Origin: Streptococcus toyakuensis
Lineage (GTDB): Bacteria > Bacillota > Bacilli > Lactobacillales > Streptococcaceae
Length of the DNA stretch: 64,000 nt
Assembly (NCBI RefSeq): GCF_024346585.1
Contig: NZ_AP024523.1
Location: 1,497,001 to 1,561,000, forward strand
Reading direction: 5' to 3'
This document shows, piece after piece, positions 1 to 10,113 of the stretch. The notes under the pieces are model-generated. The model made no database searches. It worked only from the letters and a program-made list of their open reading frames with translations, and was not told the origin of the DNA. How positions within the stretch are numbered: the first letter of the stretch is position 1; each line of letters begins with the position of its first letter. A program made the position numbers and the translations under genes.

Positions 1-3000
1 CTTGTACTCAAATGTTGTTCCTTCTGGAAACTCTTCTGGATCAATATTATCTTTAGCCAAGACTGTCTCAGGTTTAGTATCAACAGGCACATACTGTCTA
101 TAAGCTCCAACTACACGTACTGTTGCTGGTACTTTTACTAATTCGTTACCATCTTTATCTGTTACGATAACCTTAACTTCTTTATCTCCAGTTGATGATG
201 TATCAGGTTCTTTTTCATAAGTGAATTTCGCACCTTCTGGATAATCAGATGGGTCAATGCTATCTTCTGCTTTTGGAGCAGTTTTTGGATCTACTGGTAC
301 GATTTGTGGGTATCCTTGAACAACTTTCACTGGTACATTAACAGTTTCTTCACGTTTATTATCACCTGAACCGTATGTTACTGTTACTGGTGCAGTTAAT
401 GTATCATCTCCAACTTTTCCTTTTGTTTCAGGAATCTTAGTTTCATCTACAGTTTTGTCATTTCCTTCTGTAGTAACCGCATTTTTTAGTTTTTCTGCTG
501 TTGGTTTATCACCTTCCACAACATAAACAGGAGTTGGTGTTGAAACTTTTGGAGTTAACTTAATTGTAAAGCTTTGATCTTTATCTGAATCAGAATCAAA
601 TGTTGGATCTTGATCGAATGGATTTTCTTTAACTGTGTAACCCATTGATTTTAACACATCAAGACGAGCTTGAATTTTATCTTCTGGAATTTGTGTTCCA
701 GCTTTACCTGAAAGATCAGTAATATTAAACTTCTCATCTAATGGTGTTTCTTTACCAGCTGCATCTACAGAAACAAAGTTAACTGTAGCTTTTTGAATTC
801 CAGGTGCATATTGAATTGGAGTCTTACCGAATTTATCAGTTGGGTCAAAGTTATCTGGAACTTTGTATCCTTTAGATGGATCTGCAGGATCAACTGGTGT
901 TAATTCTACTCCATTATATTTTGGAACATATCCATCTACATAAGGAATAACTACCTTACTGAAATCACCAGGTTTTGTTGGGTCATTTGGATTGTTTGGA
1001 TATTTAATTGTATCTGGTGCATCTTGTGGTTTCTTACCAGCTGGATACTCAGGTGTAAATGATCCAATTTCTTTATAAAGAACTTTCACTACTTCATTAG
1101 TAACTTCACCTGTTTCAGATGGTATTGGTGCTTCTTTTTCTTCGATAGTTTTATCAGCAGGCTCTACTTGTAAGTAGTTTTCAATTACTGGAGAAGTAAC
1201 TTCATTAAATTTACCTTTTCCATCTTCTACTGAAGCATCTGATATTTCTGCTCCTTCATAAACAGTCCAATCAGAGTATTTTACTTCACCTGTTTCTGGG
1301 TTTACAGTTGCTGTACGTTTGTAAGTTACTTTTTGAACTCTATCTGGAGCCGTTTCTGGGTCGATAGGTTGAGCGTTTGGATTATCTTTATCATTAACAT
1401 TGATAAATTTAACCGTACGTGTCACTTCTTTAACTAAGTCATCACGTGTTACACCAGCTGGGTATTTACCATAATTTTCATCTCCTGGTTTAACTGGTGT
1501 ATCAGCTGTTTTTGGAGATACTGGAGCTGTTGTGCTTGGATTTGTTGGGTCAGCTGTTACTGTTGGATCTACTGTAATCAAGTCTAATACGTGAACTGTT
1601 GTAGTATCAATATTAGATTTTTTACCTTCACTATCGGTAGCCTGAACTCTTACTGTATAATCTCCTGGTTTTGTTGAATCTAACCCACCGTCATTACTTA
1701 CAGCAATCGTTGGTTTAGTAGAATCAACACCATCACGATCATCTTCTAAGTCAGTTGCTGTTGCCTCTGATTTTTTAAGTACTTCATCAGCTGTTAACTT
1801 TTTATCTGCTGGAGTTTTATAAACATAGATATCTTTTTTCTTAGTTTCTACAGTTGGAGCATTATTGATAACATCTCCATAAGCTGGATCTGATTCGTTT
1901 CCTGCCTTGTCTAATACTGTAACTTTAATACGTTTATCTGGGTTAGTTGTATCACTTGCTTCTGTTAAATCAGTACCCGCAGGAACTTGTACAACTAATT
2001 TACCATCACGTACTTCTACTTTTGTTTCACCGTTATACCAACCGTCTTCTTTTTTCGTTAATGTAATCGGTGTTTTACTATTTGGTAAAGTAACTTTCAT
2101 TGAAGTTAAGCCACCAATAGCTTTTTTAATATTGTCTACTTCCGTATCAGCATTACGAGCGGTTCCATTATTTTTATCGTTAGCTGCAATATCTTGTTTT
2201 TCTCTAGCTTCATCTGTTAAGTTAGGATCTTTTTCTGCAGGTACAGAAATTAATAATTCTGTTGGTTGTTTTTTATCAGTTTTTTCTCCAGTAACACTGT
2301 CTGTATGAACTGCTTCTACTGTTGGAGTTTGCGGCTTAACTGTATCAATATAAATAGTTTTATTGTAGTAGTAGTCTGGTTGATCAGTGTTTCTTACACC
2401 ATTTACTACTGGATGATATTTACCATTAGCATTAGAAACATCACCAGTATTTAACAGATTATTATCTTCTGCATCTCGCAAACCATTTGGTAATGATGTT
2501 TTCACTTTAAATGTAGCTGTACCTTTATAGTTATCAGCGGTTGTAAATGGCAATCTGAATTTACGCACTCCATCATTCTTACCACCATTAGAACCTACAC
2601 CGATATATGGAGCGTCGCCGTTATTAGATTTTGATGTATTATATTTTAATTTTAATTTTCTAGTTGCTGGATCCCATTGGATATTATTAGGAGCAACCGG
2701 AGTATCACCAAACCAAACCCATTCTGTTGGATTTGTAATATTATTTGGGAGCTCTACCCCTTTAGGAACTTCGATTTCTGTTTCTGCAGATCCGTATAGA
2801 CGAGTTCCACCAACACTGTTTACTGTAAATTCGAATTCACCTTTTTGTTTTGATTTATACAGGTTATCTTCTCCGAACTTGTCTTCCTTCTCGTTACTTT
2901 TAACATTGGTAGTCATTTCTACACCAGTACCAACTGCCAAGTTAACAGCACCAACGAAGTAACCATCTGTAACCTTACTATTTATTCCTTTTAAATATGA

Positions 3001-4554
3001 ATTGTTAATCGCTGTACCATCGTTTAAAGCTTCAATTTCAACTTTAATTTTTGTGACATCTTTTGGAATTTCATAGATAGCGCGATATTCAGCCCAGCCG
3101 TCACCATTTCCTCCATCTCCAGCAGGTTCAGAAACATGTGACTCTTCGAATTTTTCACCAATCGTACGGTCATCTCTAATGCTAGCAATTACATTTCCTT
3201 TGTCGTCTTTAACAGTAATTTTTACTTTTTCACCTGTACCGGCAGTTCCGGCATTACCATAAGCACCACCTGTGATAGCACTTAGCATCACTCTAGAATT
3301 TCCATTTACTGCGTACTCTTTCGAAATTTTTGTACCTTGTTTTTCTAATTCTAGATAATATCCTTTTGGTAAATTATGTGTTCCTACCATACCTGAGTAG
3401 TTCACACCATTTGCATAATTTTGGTTAGCAGCATTAACACCAAGTGGGTTTCCTGGAGCTGGATTCTCATTGTCTCTTTGAGTAACTTTTCCATCTAAAT
3501 CATATACTTTCGATGGTTTAGGATCGAAACCTGCTGGACGATTAGCAGAAACATTAGTTGGTGCTTCAGGTTTAACTGCAGTTACTTTTTCTCCACTTTC
3601 AATTTTCCAACCATTCAAGGCATTATTATTGTTAGCTTCTGCTGCAGTAATTTCTTTTTCTTTCCAGTTATAAGTTAAACTACCTAAAATTTCAGTATTC
3701 CCACCTTGAGATGCAGTGGATCTTGACCATTGTTTTTTAACTTCTTTACTTTTTTCTGTAGCATTAGCAAAATCAATATCACCAAATTGATTTTTTGCAC
3801 TTTCAAATACACCATCAGCTGGGTTGTTTCCTGAACCTAATTTATTGTTGTTTGTTGGTCCTTCAGTAGCAGGAATAATTGGATTAGCTGTTGCAGCTCC
3901 ATCTCTAAATCCACTTTCACCTTGTCCAGGAATCGCTTGGCCGTTACGTGAATCTTGGTTTTTATTTTCTTTTTCTTCTTTCTTCTCTGCTTTTGCTTTC
4001 GGCATACTTTCTAATACGAATGCATTACCGTTTACTGCTGATGTAGCTTTTGCCACCTCTTCTTTTGTTGCAGCTTCATTTGCGGCTACAGCTTTTGCGC
4101 TTGCTAATTCTGCTTTTGCAGACTCAATTGCTGAAGCTGTTTTTTCAGTTGATGCTGCTTTTTCTAAAGCTGCTTCTAAACGAGCAATAGCTGCTTCCAA
4201 CTTGCTTGTGTCAGCCTTTGAAGCTGGTGCTAGAGCTTCTTCGGCTTTTGGTGTTTCAGTCGGTGCTGTTGGTTGCGTTGCTGCAGGCGCTGGTGTTGAT
4301 GGTTGCTCAGCTGTTGGTGTAGCAGTTTCAGTCGAAGCTAGAGGCATGGTTGAATCTGCTTGATTACTTGCATCTGGGACTGTTTGTGAATCAGATGCCG
4401 TCTTTGGTGTAACTTGAGCATCCGCCTGAACAGTTGCTGCTCCACCGAACATCATGTAAGCTGCTACAGCTACTGATGCTGCACCAAAACTATACTTACG
4501 GATTGAAAAGCGCTGCACTTTTTGTCCGTGATTTTTTTCCATTCTTGAATACAT
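1..4554 (-). CDS. YSIRK-type cell-wall surface protein, 3' end beyond the window
   Basis: Large surface protein; 1,518 codons are visible and the frame is still open at the left edge, so the C-terminal anchor is not seen. The N-terminus has a YSIRK-type signal (RFSIRKYSFGAAS at about residues 15-27) followed by a hydrophobic stretch. Then come an Ala/Glu-rich probable coiled coil (about residues 60-180), a long non-repeat region, Ig-like segments, a MucBP-like segment, and Rib/alpha-like and YPEG-type repeats near the visible end. By family it is exported and probably sortase-anchored, with an adhesin role. The ATG at 4554 is preceded by GGAG five bases upstream, which favours it over the Met four codons later. 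The binding target cannot be read from the sequence. Confidence 0.85.
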   Translation of the reverse strand, partial: MYSRMEKNHGQKVQRFSIRKYSFGAASVAVAAYMMFGGAATVQADAQVTPKTASDSQTVPDASNQADSTMPLASTETATPTAEQPSTPAPAATQPTAPTETPKAEEALAPASKADTSKLEAAIARLEAALEKAASTEKTASAIESAKAELASAKAVAANEAATKEEVAKATSAVNGNAFVLESMPKAKAEKKEEKENKNQDSRNGQAIPGQGESGFRDGAATANPIIPATEGPTNNNKLGSGNNPADGVFESAKNQFGDIDFANATEKSKEVKKQWSRSTASQGGNTEILGSLTYNWKEKEITAAEANNNNALNGWKIESGEKVTAVKPEAPTNVSANRPAGFDPKPSKVYDLDGKVTQRDNENPAPGNPLGVNAANQNYANGVNYSGMVGTHNLPKGYYLELEKQGTKISKEYAVNGNSRVMLSAITGGAYGNAGTAGTGEKVKITVKDDKGNVIASIRDDRTIGEKFEESHVSEPAGDGGNGDGWAEYRAIYEIPKDVTKIKVEIEALNDGTAINNSYLKGINSKVTDGYFVGAVNLAVGTGVEMTTNVKSNEKEDKFGEDNLYKSKQKGEFEFTVNSVGGTRLYGSAETEIEVPKGVELPNNITNPTEWVWFGDTPVAPNNIQWDPATRKLKLKYNTSKSNNGDAPYIGVGSNGGKNDGVRKFRLPFTTADNYKGTATFKVKTSLPNGLRDAEDNNLLNTGDVSNANGKYHPVVNGVRNTDQPDYYYNKTIYIDTVKPQTPTVEAVHTDSVTGEKTDKKQPTELLISVPAEKDPNLTDEAREKQDIAANDKNNGTARNADTEVDNIKKAIGGLTSMKVTLPNSKTPITLTKKEDGWYNGETKVEVRDGKLVVQVPAGTDLTEASDTTNPDKRIKVTVLDKAGNESDPAYGDVINNAPTVETKKKDIYVYKTPADKKLTADEVLKKSEATATDLEDDRDGVDSTKPTIAVSNDGGLDSTKPGDYTVRVQATDSEGKKSNIDTTTVHVLDLITVDPTVTADPTNPSTTAPVSPKTADTPVKPGDENYGKYPAGVTRDDLVKEVTRTVKFINVNDKDNPNAQPIDPETAPDRVQKVTYKRTATVNPETGEVKYSDWTVYEGAEISDASVEDGKGKFNEVTSPVIENYLQVEPADKTIEEKEAPIPSETGEVTNEVVKVLYKEIGSFTPEYPAGKKPQDAPDTIKYPNNPNDPTKPGDFSKVVIPYVDGYVPKYNGVELTPVDPADPSKGYKVPDNFDPTDKFGKTPIQYAPGIQKATVNFVSVDAAGKETPLDEKFNITDLSGKAGTQIPEDKIQARLDVLKSMGYTVKENPFDQDPTFDSDSDKDQSFTIKLTPKVSTPTPVYVVEGDKPTAEKLKNAVTTEGNDKTVDETKIPETKGKVGDDTLTAPVTVTYGSGDNKREETVNVPVKVVQGYPQIVPVDPKTAPKAEDSIDPSDYPEGAKFTYEKEPDTSSTGDKEVKVIVTDKDGNELVKVPATVRVVGAYRQYVPVDTKPETVLAKDNIDPEEFPEGTTFEYK

Positions 4555-4677
4555 GGTTTCTCCTTTTTTATTTATATGTTATTAAACTGGAATAATGTTA
4601 AAACGTTTAATATTCACTTCCTTTCCTGCTTAAGAACGAAGTCTTAAACTAGTCTCAACACAATATTCGCTAGTCCG

Positions 4678-4707
4678 ATTTTATCATATTTCCCAGAATA
4701 TTGTCAA
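4678..4707 (-). promoter_or_regulatory. Promoter of the left-edge surface protein gene
   Basis: On the minus strand a perfect TTGACA -35 (4702-4707) is followed after 18 bases by a TAAAAT -10 (4678-4683) with a TG extension. It leaves a leader of about 115 nt before the ATG at 4554. Confidence 0.6.
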
Positions 4708-4761
4708 TCAAAAAGAGCTTTATGCTCGTATTTTTATATATTATTTTTGTACCCAAAATTC

Positions 4762-4791
4762 AAAAAAAGAAGGAATCCTCCTTCTTTTTTT
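4762..4791 (-). terminator. Rho-independent terminator of asnS
   Basis: The hairpin GAAGGA-ATCC-TCCTTC is extended by paired A and T runs and gives a T-run on the minus strand. It lies 24 bp past the asnS stop and separates asnS from the surface gene. Confidence 0.75.
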
Positions 4792-4814
4792 CATAATAAC
4801 TTTTTATTTTATTT

Positions 4815-6158
4815 TTAAGGTTTAATACGATGCAACATACGTGGGAATGGAATAGCTTCACGGATGTGTTTTGTTCCTGCTGCGAAGGTTACCATACGCT
4901 CGATACCGATACCAAATCCTCCGTGTGGAACTGTACCGTATTTACGAAGGTCAAGGTAGAATTCATATTCTGTACGATCCATACCAAGTTCATCCATCTT
5001 AGCGACAAGGGCATCATAATCTTCCTCACGCATAGATCCACCGATGATTTCTCCATAGCCTTCTGGGGCAAGCAAGTCTGCACAAAGCACGCGCTCTGGA
5101 TTTCCAGGAACTGGTTTCATGTAGAAGGCCTTGATTGCTGCTGGGTAGTTCATGACAAATGTCGGCACACCAAAGTGGTTTGAAATCCAAGTTTCGTGTG
5201 GTGAGCCAAAGTCATCACCATGCTCAAGATGCTCATAGTCGGCATCTTCATCATTTTCATGCTCTTGCAAGAGGTCAATGGCTTGATCGTAAGTGATGCG
5301 TTTGAATGGCTCTGCAATGTATCGTTTCAATAGTTCTGTATCACGTTCCAAGGTTTCCAAGGCTTGAGGCGCACGATCAAGAACACCTTGTAGAAGAGCT
5401 TTTACATAAGCTTCTTGCAAGTCAAGTGACTCATCGTGTGTCAAGTATGAGTACTCAGCATCCATCATCCAGAACTCAGTCAAGTGACGGCGCGTTTTTG
5501 ATTTTTCAGCACGGAATACTGGACCAAAGTCAAAGACACGGCCAAGAGCCATAGCCCCTGCTTCTAGATAAAGCTGACCTGATTGGCTCAAGTAGGCTGG
5601 CGTTCCGAAGTAGTCAGTTTCAAAGAGTTCAGTTGAGTCTTCCGCTGCATTTCCTGAAAGAATTGGGCTATCAAACTTCATAAAGCCATTCTTATCGAAG
5701 AACTCATAAGTCGCATAGATAATAGCATTACGGATTTGCATCACGGCCACTTGCTTACGAGAACGAAGCCACAAGTGACGGTTATCCATCAAAAAGTCTG
5801 TTCCGTGTTCTTTTGGAGTGATTGGGTAGTCTTGAGATTCACCGATCACTTCGATGTCTGTAATGTCCAACTCATAACCAAACTTAGAACGTTCGTCTTC
5901 TTTGACAATCCCTGTCACATAAACAGACGTTTCTTGGCTCAAGCGTTTGATAACATCAAACTTCTCCAGTCCTACTTCTTCACCAAATTTTTCAACAAAG
6001 TTTGGTTTAAAGGCTACACCTTGAAAGAAGGCTGTTCCATCACGCAATTGCAAGAAGGCGATTTTCCCTTTTCCTGATTTGTTGGCAACCCAAGCGCCAA
6101 TCGTCACTTCTTGACCAACATAGTCTTTTACATCAATAATCGTTACACGTTTTGTCAT
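4815..6158 (-). CDS. asnS: Asparaginyl-tRNA synthetase
   Basis: Charges tRNA-Asn with asparagine in the cytoplasm. At 447 residues it has the class IIb layout: an N-terminal OB-fold anticodon-binding domain (about 1-110) and a catalytic domain. Motif 2 is visible as [15 protein letters not shown] and motif 3 as [12 protein letters not shown] near the C-terminus. It is the last gene of a minus-strand run with a VOC protein, an aminotransferase and a YpmB homologue, the same ypmB-aspB-asnS association known in Bacillus subtilis. A strong terminator follows. Length and motifs look intact. Confidence 0.97.
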   Translation of the reverse strand: MTKRVTIIDVKDYVGQEVTIGAWVANKSGKGKIAFLQLRDGTAFFQGVAFKPNFVEKFGEEVGLEKFDVIKRLSQETSVYVTGIVKEDERSKFGYELDITDIEVIGESQDYPITPKEHGTDFLMDNRHLWLRSRKQVAVMQIRNAIIYATYEFFDKNGFMKFDSPILSGNAAEDSTELFETDYFGTPAYLSQSGQLYLEAGAMALGRVFDFGPVFRAEKSKTRRHLTEFWMMDAEYSYLTHDESLDLQEAYVKALLQGVLDRAPQALETLERDTELLKRYIAEPFKRITYDQAIDLLQEHENDEDADYEHLEHGDDFGSPHETWISNHFGVPTFVMNYPAAIKAFYMKPVPGNPERVLCADLLAPEGYGEIIGGSMREEDYDALVAKMDELGMDRTEYEFYLDLRKYGTVPHGGFGIGIERMVTFAAGTKHIREAIPFPRMLHRIKP

Positions 6159-6176
6159 TATTTTTCCTTTTCTTTT

Positions 6177-6548
6177 TTATTCTTTATGGCAAACCACTTC
6201 TATATTGTTCCCATCTGGGTCAATCATAAAAGCAGCATAGTAAATCGGATGCTCACTGCGATAACTAGGAGCCCCATTGTCTAGCCCACCTGCCTCTAAA
6301 CCAGCCTCATAACAAGCCTGAACCTCTTCCTTATTTTCTGCTAAGAAAGCAAAGTGAATAGGATCTCGTGTCCCCTGAGCCAGCCAAAAATCACCACCAG
6401 GATGAGGGCTGTTCGGGGCAAGAAAACTGATTAGAGAACTAGTCTTAAAAGCCAATTTATAGCCCAAAGGAGCGAGAAATTTCCTATAAAATCCTTCTGA
6501 AATTTGTAAATCCTTTACCTTAATTTCAAAATGATCAATCATTCTCAC
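6177..6548 (-). CDS. VOC-fold (glyoxalase/bleomycin-resistance superfamily) protein
   Basis: A 123-residue single-domain protein of the vicinal oxygen chelate superfamily. It begins MIDHFEIKVKDL and ends with the typical strand DPDGNNIEVVCH, whose Glu is a usual metal ligand. Such proteins dimerise to form a metal site, but the substrate cannot be predicted. Its start overlaps the aminotransferase stop by 14 nt and it lies 18 nt before asnS, so the genes are probably co-transcribed. The second Met (MIDHF) is an alternative start one codon after MR. Confidence 0.85.
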   Translation of the reverse strand: MRMIDHFEIKVKDLQISEGFYRKFLAPLGYKLAFKTSSLISFLAPNSPHPGGDFWLAQGTRDPIHFAFLAENKEEVQACYEAGLEAGGLDNGAPSYRSEHPIYYAAFMIDPDGNNIEVVCHKE

Positions 6549-7722
6549 TACCCATAAATGCTTTCAAGCGTTTAACTGCTGCTTTAAGCGTGTCTAAGTC
6601 TGTCGCATAGCTGAGACGAACATTTTCTGGTGCTCCAAATCCTGCTCCTGTAATCAAGGCCAGACCAACTTCTTCAAGAATAGCCGTTGTAAATGCTGTT
6701 ACATCGCTATAACCTTTCATCTCCATAGCTTTTTTGACATTTGGAAAGAGATAGAAAGCTCCTTGTGGCTTAACGACTTCAAAACCAGGGACTTCACACA
6801 AGAGTGGATAGATGGTATTGAGACGTTCTTCAAATGCTTGACGCATAACTTCCACAGAATCTTGCGGTCCAGTTAAGGCTTCGATAGTTGCATATTGTGA
6901 AACAGCAGTTAGGTTAGAAGTTGTTTGACCTGTCAATTTGCTCATAGCAGCAATGATTTCTGGATCACCCACTGCATAACCTACCCGCCAACCTGTCATG
7001 GCATAAGCTTTTGATACACCGTTAATGACAATGGTTTGCTTGCGAATGGCTTCTGATATACTAGAGATTGGTACGAACTCATTCCCGTTATAGACCAAAC
7101 GACCATAGATATCATCTGCTAGGATGAGAATATCCTTTTCTACAGCCCAATTTCCGATAGCCAAGAGTTCCTCACGGGTGTAAATCATTCCTGTCGGATT
7201 GGATGGCGAATTCAACACCAAAACCTTAGTTTTATCTGTACGAGCTGCTTCTAACTGCTCTACGGTCACCTTAAAGTGATTGTCTTCCTTAGCAGGAACA
7301 AAGACTGGCACACCTTCTGCCATCTTGACCTGGTCTCCATAACTAACCCAGTATGGAGTTGGAATAATAACCTCATCTAAAGGATTGATTACAGCCATAA
7401 AGAAAGTATAGAGGGAGAACTTGGCACCTGTAGCAAAGGTAACCTCGTTACTTGCGACAGAATAGCCATAGTAGCGCTCGAAGTAGGTATTCACCGCAGC
7501 TTTTAATTCTGGTAGACCTGAAGCTACTGTATAGAAGGAAGCCTGTCCTTCTCGAATAGCTTTAACTGCTGCATCCTGAATATTTTCAGGAGTGTGAAAA
7601 TCTGGTTGTCCCAAGGTCAAGAAAAGGACATCCTTACCTTGAGCTTTTAATTTTTTTGCTCTCGCATCACTAGCTAAAGTAACACTTTCTTCCATTTCTA
7701 AAACACGCTTGGATAGTTTCAT
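6535..7722 (-). CDS. aspC: Class I/II PLP-dependent aspartate aminotransferase
   Basis: Transaminates aspartate and 2-oxoglutarate (family AspB/AspC), supplying aspartate for asparagine, lysine and nucleotide synthesis. It is 395 residues long with the fold-type I signature: NSPSNPTG at about 171-178, the PLP-binding region LADDIYG at about 201-207 and the Schiff-base lysine in SKAYAMTGWR (Lys238). It overlaps the upstream YpmB-like gene by 4 nt (ATGA) and the downstream VOC gene by 14 nt, so translation is probably coupled. Substrate assignment rests on family similarity and on the asnS linkage. Confidence 0.92.
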   Translation of the reverse strand: MKLSKRVLEMEESVTLASDARAKKLKAQGKDVLFLTLGQPDFHTPENIQDAAVKAIREGQASFYTVASGLPELKAAVNTYFERYYGYSVASNEVTFATGAKFSLYTFFMAVINPLDEVIIPTPYWVSYGDQVKMAEGVPVFVPAKEDNHFKVTVEQLEAARTDKTKVLVLNSPSNPTGMIYTREELLAIGNWAVEKDILILADDIYGRLVYNGNEFVPISSISEAIRKQTIVINGVSKAYAMTGWRVGYAVGDPEIIAAMSKLTGQTTSNLTAVSQYATIEALTGPQDSVEVMRQAFEERLNTIYPLLCEVPGFEVVKPQGAFYLFPNVKKAMEMKGYSDVTAFTTAILEEVGLALITGAGFGAPENVRLSYATDLDTLKAAVKRLKAFMGSEND

Positions 7723-8207
7723 AAGCCCTCCTTATTGACCAATGCTCCTGTTTCAAAATCTACTAGATAAAAATCAGATCCTGACTTAACTTCCCAGATT
7801 GGCTTGTCTTGATAACGGCCAAAGGTAATCTTGTCAATCTCGCCAGCTCCTTTTTCCTTAGAAACCGCTTCTGCTTTTTCTTGTGAAATACCCTGATTTA
7901 GCTGATAAACGTAAATCTTATGGTCATCTTTTCCGATCAGGACAGCAAGTGCTTCTTGCTGTTTATTACGACCAAGAACGCTGTAATAAGATTCCAAGCC
8001 ATTGTATAAATCAACCTGATCAGCCTGCTCTAATCCTGCATACTGCTGAGCTAATTTTTCTCCTTCACTTTTAGCTGTTTGATAAGGTTTCATGCTAAGA
8101 GAAACCAGATACAGAAAGGAAGCACTGATAACCACAAACAAAATCGTCATCCCTAGACCATACTGCCACAGTAGATTATTTTTTGCTTTATTTTGTCTTG
8201 TTTTCAC
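7719..8207 (-). CDS. ypmB: YpmB-like membrane-anchored protein (DUF5590 family)
   Basis: A 162-residue protein with one N-terminal membrane segment (about residues 14-36) and a mostly extracytoplasmic domain ending in a PepSY-like pattern (DKITFGRYQDKPIWEVKSGSDFYLVD, quoted in two parts as DKITFGRYQDK and PIWEVK). Function is unknown. Its place directly before the aminotransferase and asnS, with a 4-nt overlap, matches the ypmB-aspB-asnS order of Bacillus. It is the first gene of the operon. The identification rests on this order, on size and on topology. Confidence 0.75.
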   Translation of the reverse strand: MKTRQNKAKNNLLWQYGLGMTILFVVISASFLYLVSLSMKPYQTAKSEGEKLAQQYAGLEQADQVDLYNGLESYYSVLGRNKQQEALAVLIGKDDHKIYVYQLNQGISQEKAEAVSKEKGAGEIDKITFGRYQDKPIWEVKSGSDFYLVDFETGALVNKEGL

Positions 8208-8254
8208 TCGTCTATTTTACCATCTATTGGGCTTTATTACAAGTGAATGCAAGA

Positions 8255-8360
8255 ATACTCTTCGAAAATCAAATTCAAACCACGTCAGCTTCGCCTTGCA
8301 GTACCCAAGTACTGTCTGCGGCTAGCTTCCTAGTTTGCTCTTTGATTTTCATTGAGTATA
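8255..8360 (-). repeat. BOX element, boxA-boxC form without boxB
   Basis: On the minus strand it starts ATACTCAATGAAAATCAAAG (boxA) and ends TTTTCGAAGAGTAT (boxC), the known ends of the pneumococcal BOX repeat. About 106 bp long with no boxB module. It lies between the ypmB operon start and the MFS gene end. Confidence 0.85.
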
Positions 8361-8498
8361 AGAAACCAATTCTATTTCTTCCTTCAAAGTAAACCGATTT
8401 TTCTTGTTTAAAACCGAGAGAGAAAAGTATAGATACAAGCGAACTCACCGTATTAAAAAACCTGAGCTTGCACTCAAGTTTTCAGAAATTCTTTTAAT

Positions 8499-9695
8499 CT
8501 ATGGAATCATTTTATCATCTATTCTTTTAGCCATTTTTCCTAAAAAGATAGTCAGTAGAAGGCTAATCATGACTAAAAAGGATCCTAGATAAAGAAATGT
8601 TACTACAAAGCCTAAATTGTCAATCAACCAGCCTGTCAGTGGGAAGAACACAATCATACTTAGACTAAACATCATAGAGTAGACACTCAGCATGGTTGCC
8701 CTTACTTCACTTGGGAGTCGCTCTTGCAAATCATTATCAAAAATCGGCTGAAAAAGAGCATATAGAGCATTACTAATCAAATAAACCAAAATATAGATTA
8801 GAGGTGTTCCAAAGTAGGACAGCAGGTAGGTAACTCCAGTCAGCAGGACGAGAATAGGGAAAAGCTTCAAGGCGGCATATCTCTTTCCAATCTTACTCGC
8901 TAGATATACTGCGACGATATTCAAGAGACTTCCAAGTAGCATAACTGCTGAAATTTGCCAACTACTTAAATCTGGTAACTGATTTTGATAGTAAAAGTAA
9001 AACATGCACATGAGTACTCCGACAATCTGAGACAAAATCATCCAGTTGAACAGCATGGGATTTCGCTTCAACTCATCCTTAACGGTCCAAATAATCTGTT
9101 TCATGGTCACACTATCAGTTTTTTCTAGCTTGACACTGGGCTCTTTCAGCATCCAAATCAGGAAAAGAACTATGATAGAAGTGGCAATCATGATATAGTA
9201 GGTCAGGTGCAATTGACTATGGACAAAAAATCCCGCCAACACTGTCCCCAAAGAACGAGTTCCTTCTGCTACTCCTGACATGAAACTTGAAATGGATAGA
9301 TAGCGCTCCTTTAGCCCAGCCTCTACAGCCGAGTCATAGACCATTGCTGCACTTGTTCCTGAATCAAAATTATAAGACAAAGCACTTATCGCCATAGCTA
9401 GCGCATAAATCCAAAAATTTCCCTGCCCAGCCAACATAAGAATAGAAGACACAATCCCTGCTATACGACTTAAATAAAGGTTGGTCTTATAGGAATAGCG
9501 GTCAGCTAACATACCAGATGGAATTTCACAGAGAAGACTGGTCGTATGAAAAATACTCTCCAGAAGTCCAATCTGCCAAAGAGACATTCCGTTTTGACTG
9601 AGAAAGAGAATCCAAAAACTGGTAATCCCTAGAAATGCAAAAAACTCAACTCCGGCCATCAGGCCAATATTTTTCCGATAATTTCTTATTAACAT
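8499..9695 (-). CDS. Major facilitator superfamily transporter
   Basis: A 398-residue integral membrane protein with about 12 hydrophobic segments and the MFS loop motif GMLADRYSYKTN between helices 2 and 3 (about residues 61-72). It resembles drug/proton antiporters, but the substrate is not predictable. It starts at ATG 9695 with AAGGAG just upstream. It is monocistronic: a BOX repeat lies downstream and a long non-coding region upstream. A 10-bp inverted repeat surrounds its probable promoter and may be an operator. Confidence 0.88.
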   Translation of the reverse strand: MLIRNYRKNIGLMAGVEFFAFLGITSFWILFLSQNGMSLWQIGLLESIFHTTSLLCEIPSGMLADRYSYKTNLYLSRIAGIVSSILMLAGQGNFWIYALAMAISALSYNFDSGTSAAMVYDSAVEAGLKERYLSISSFMSGVAEGTRSLGTVLAGFFVHSQLHLTYYIMIATSIIVLFLIWMLKEPSVKLEKTDSVTMKQIIWTVKDELKRNPMLFNWMILSQIVGVLMCMFYFYYQNQLPDLSSWQISAVMLLGSLLNIVAVYLASKIGKRYAALKLFPILVLLTGVTYLLSYFGTPLIYILVYLISNALYALFQPIFDNDLQERLPSEVRATMLSVYSMMFSLSMIVFFPLTGWLIDNLGFVVTFLYLGSFLVMISLLLTIFLGKMAKRIDDKMIP

Positions 9696-9704
9696 CTTTT
9701 CTCC

Positions 9705-9746
9705 TTAACAAGTGTATTATTATTTCTTTTGTCCGTCACTTGTTAA
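9705..9746 (-). promoter_or_regulatory. Inverted repeat around the MFS promoter region, and contents of the 9696-10113 gap
   Basis: TTAACAAGTG (9705-9714) and CACTTGTTAA (9737-9746) are perfect 10-bp arms separated by 22 bp. On the minus strand one arm overlaps a possible -35 (TTAACA) and the other lies just before the ribosome binding site. The rest of the gap to 10113 is AT-rich and shows only the reductase promoter; no further gene was seen. Confidence 0.4.
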
Positions 9747-10032
9747 TCTTTGCCTTACATGATCTCCACCCCTTTTAGAAGCATTCTTCAATGCCATTAT
9801 TGTTCCTTTAATGATTTATGAAATGATACCGGAAAATAGCTGTTCTGCGGTTTCTATTGCTAGTTTTCTTGTTTATTTTAGCACTTATGTCATTATATTA
9901 CAAGAGAATATTGGAATACTCCTATAAAATCAAAGAAAACTAAAATCCAAAAAACAGTTCTTACTTTTCCAGTGGCAACTGACTAGAGTTTCAGCAATTT
10001 TATAATTTTCAAATAAACTCTGAGCAAATTCC

Positions 10033-10061
10033 TTGCAAGTTGTCTTGTTTTGTTGTAATAT
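10033..10061 (+). promoter_or_regulatory. Promoter of the FMN reductase gene
   Basis: TTGCAA (10033-10038), a 17-base spacer and TAATAT (10056-10061). A leader of about 45 nt follows, with AAGGAGA eight bases before ATG 10114. Confidence 0.5.
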
Positions 10062-10113
10062 ATTTTATAACAACGAGAAAATTCTCGGAAATTTAAGAAA
10101 AAGGAGACACATC

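Noticed and set aside
4830-5183. Plus-strand frame opposite asnS
   Set aside because: It is the antisense of strongly conserved class II synthetase motifs and has no signals of its own.
10033-10113. Upstream extension of the FMN reductase
   Set aside because: It overlaps the promoter, and the family N-terminus begins at ATG 10114 with a good ribosome site.
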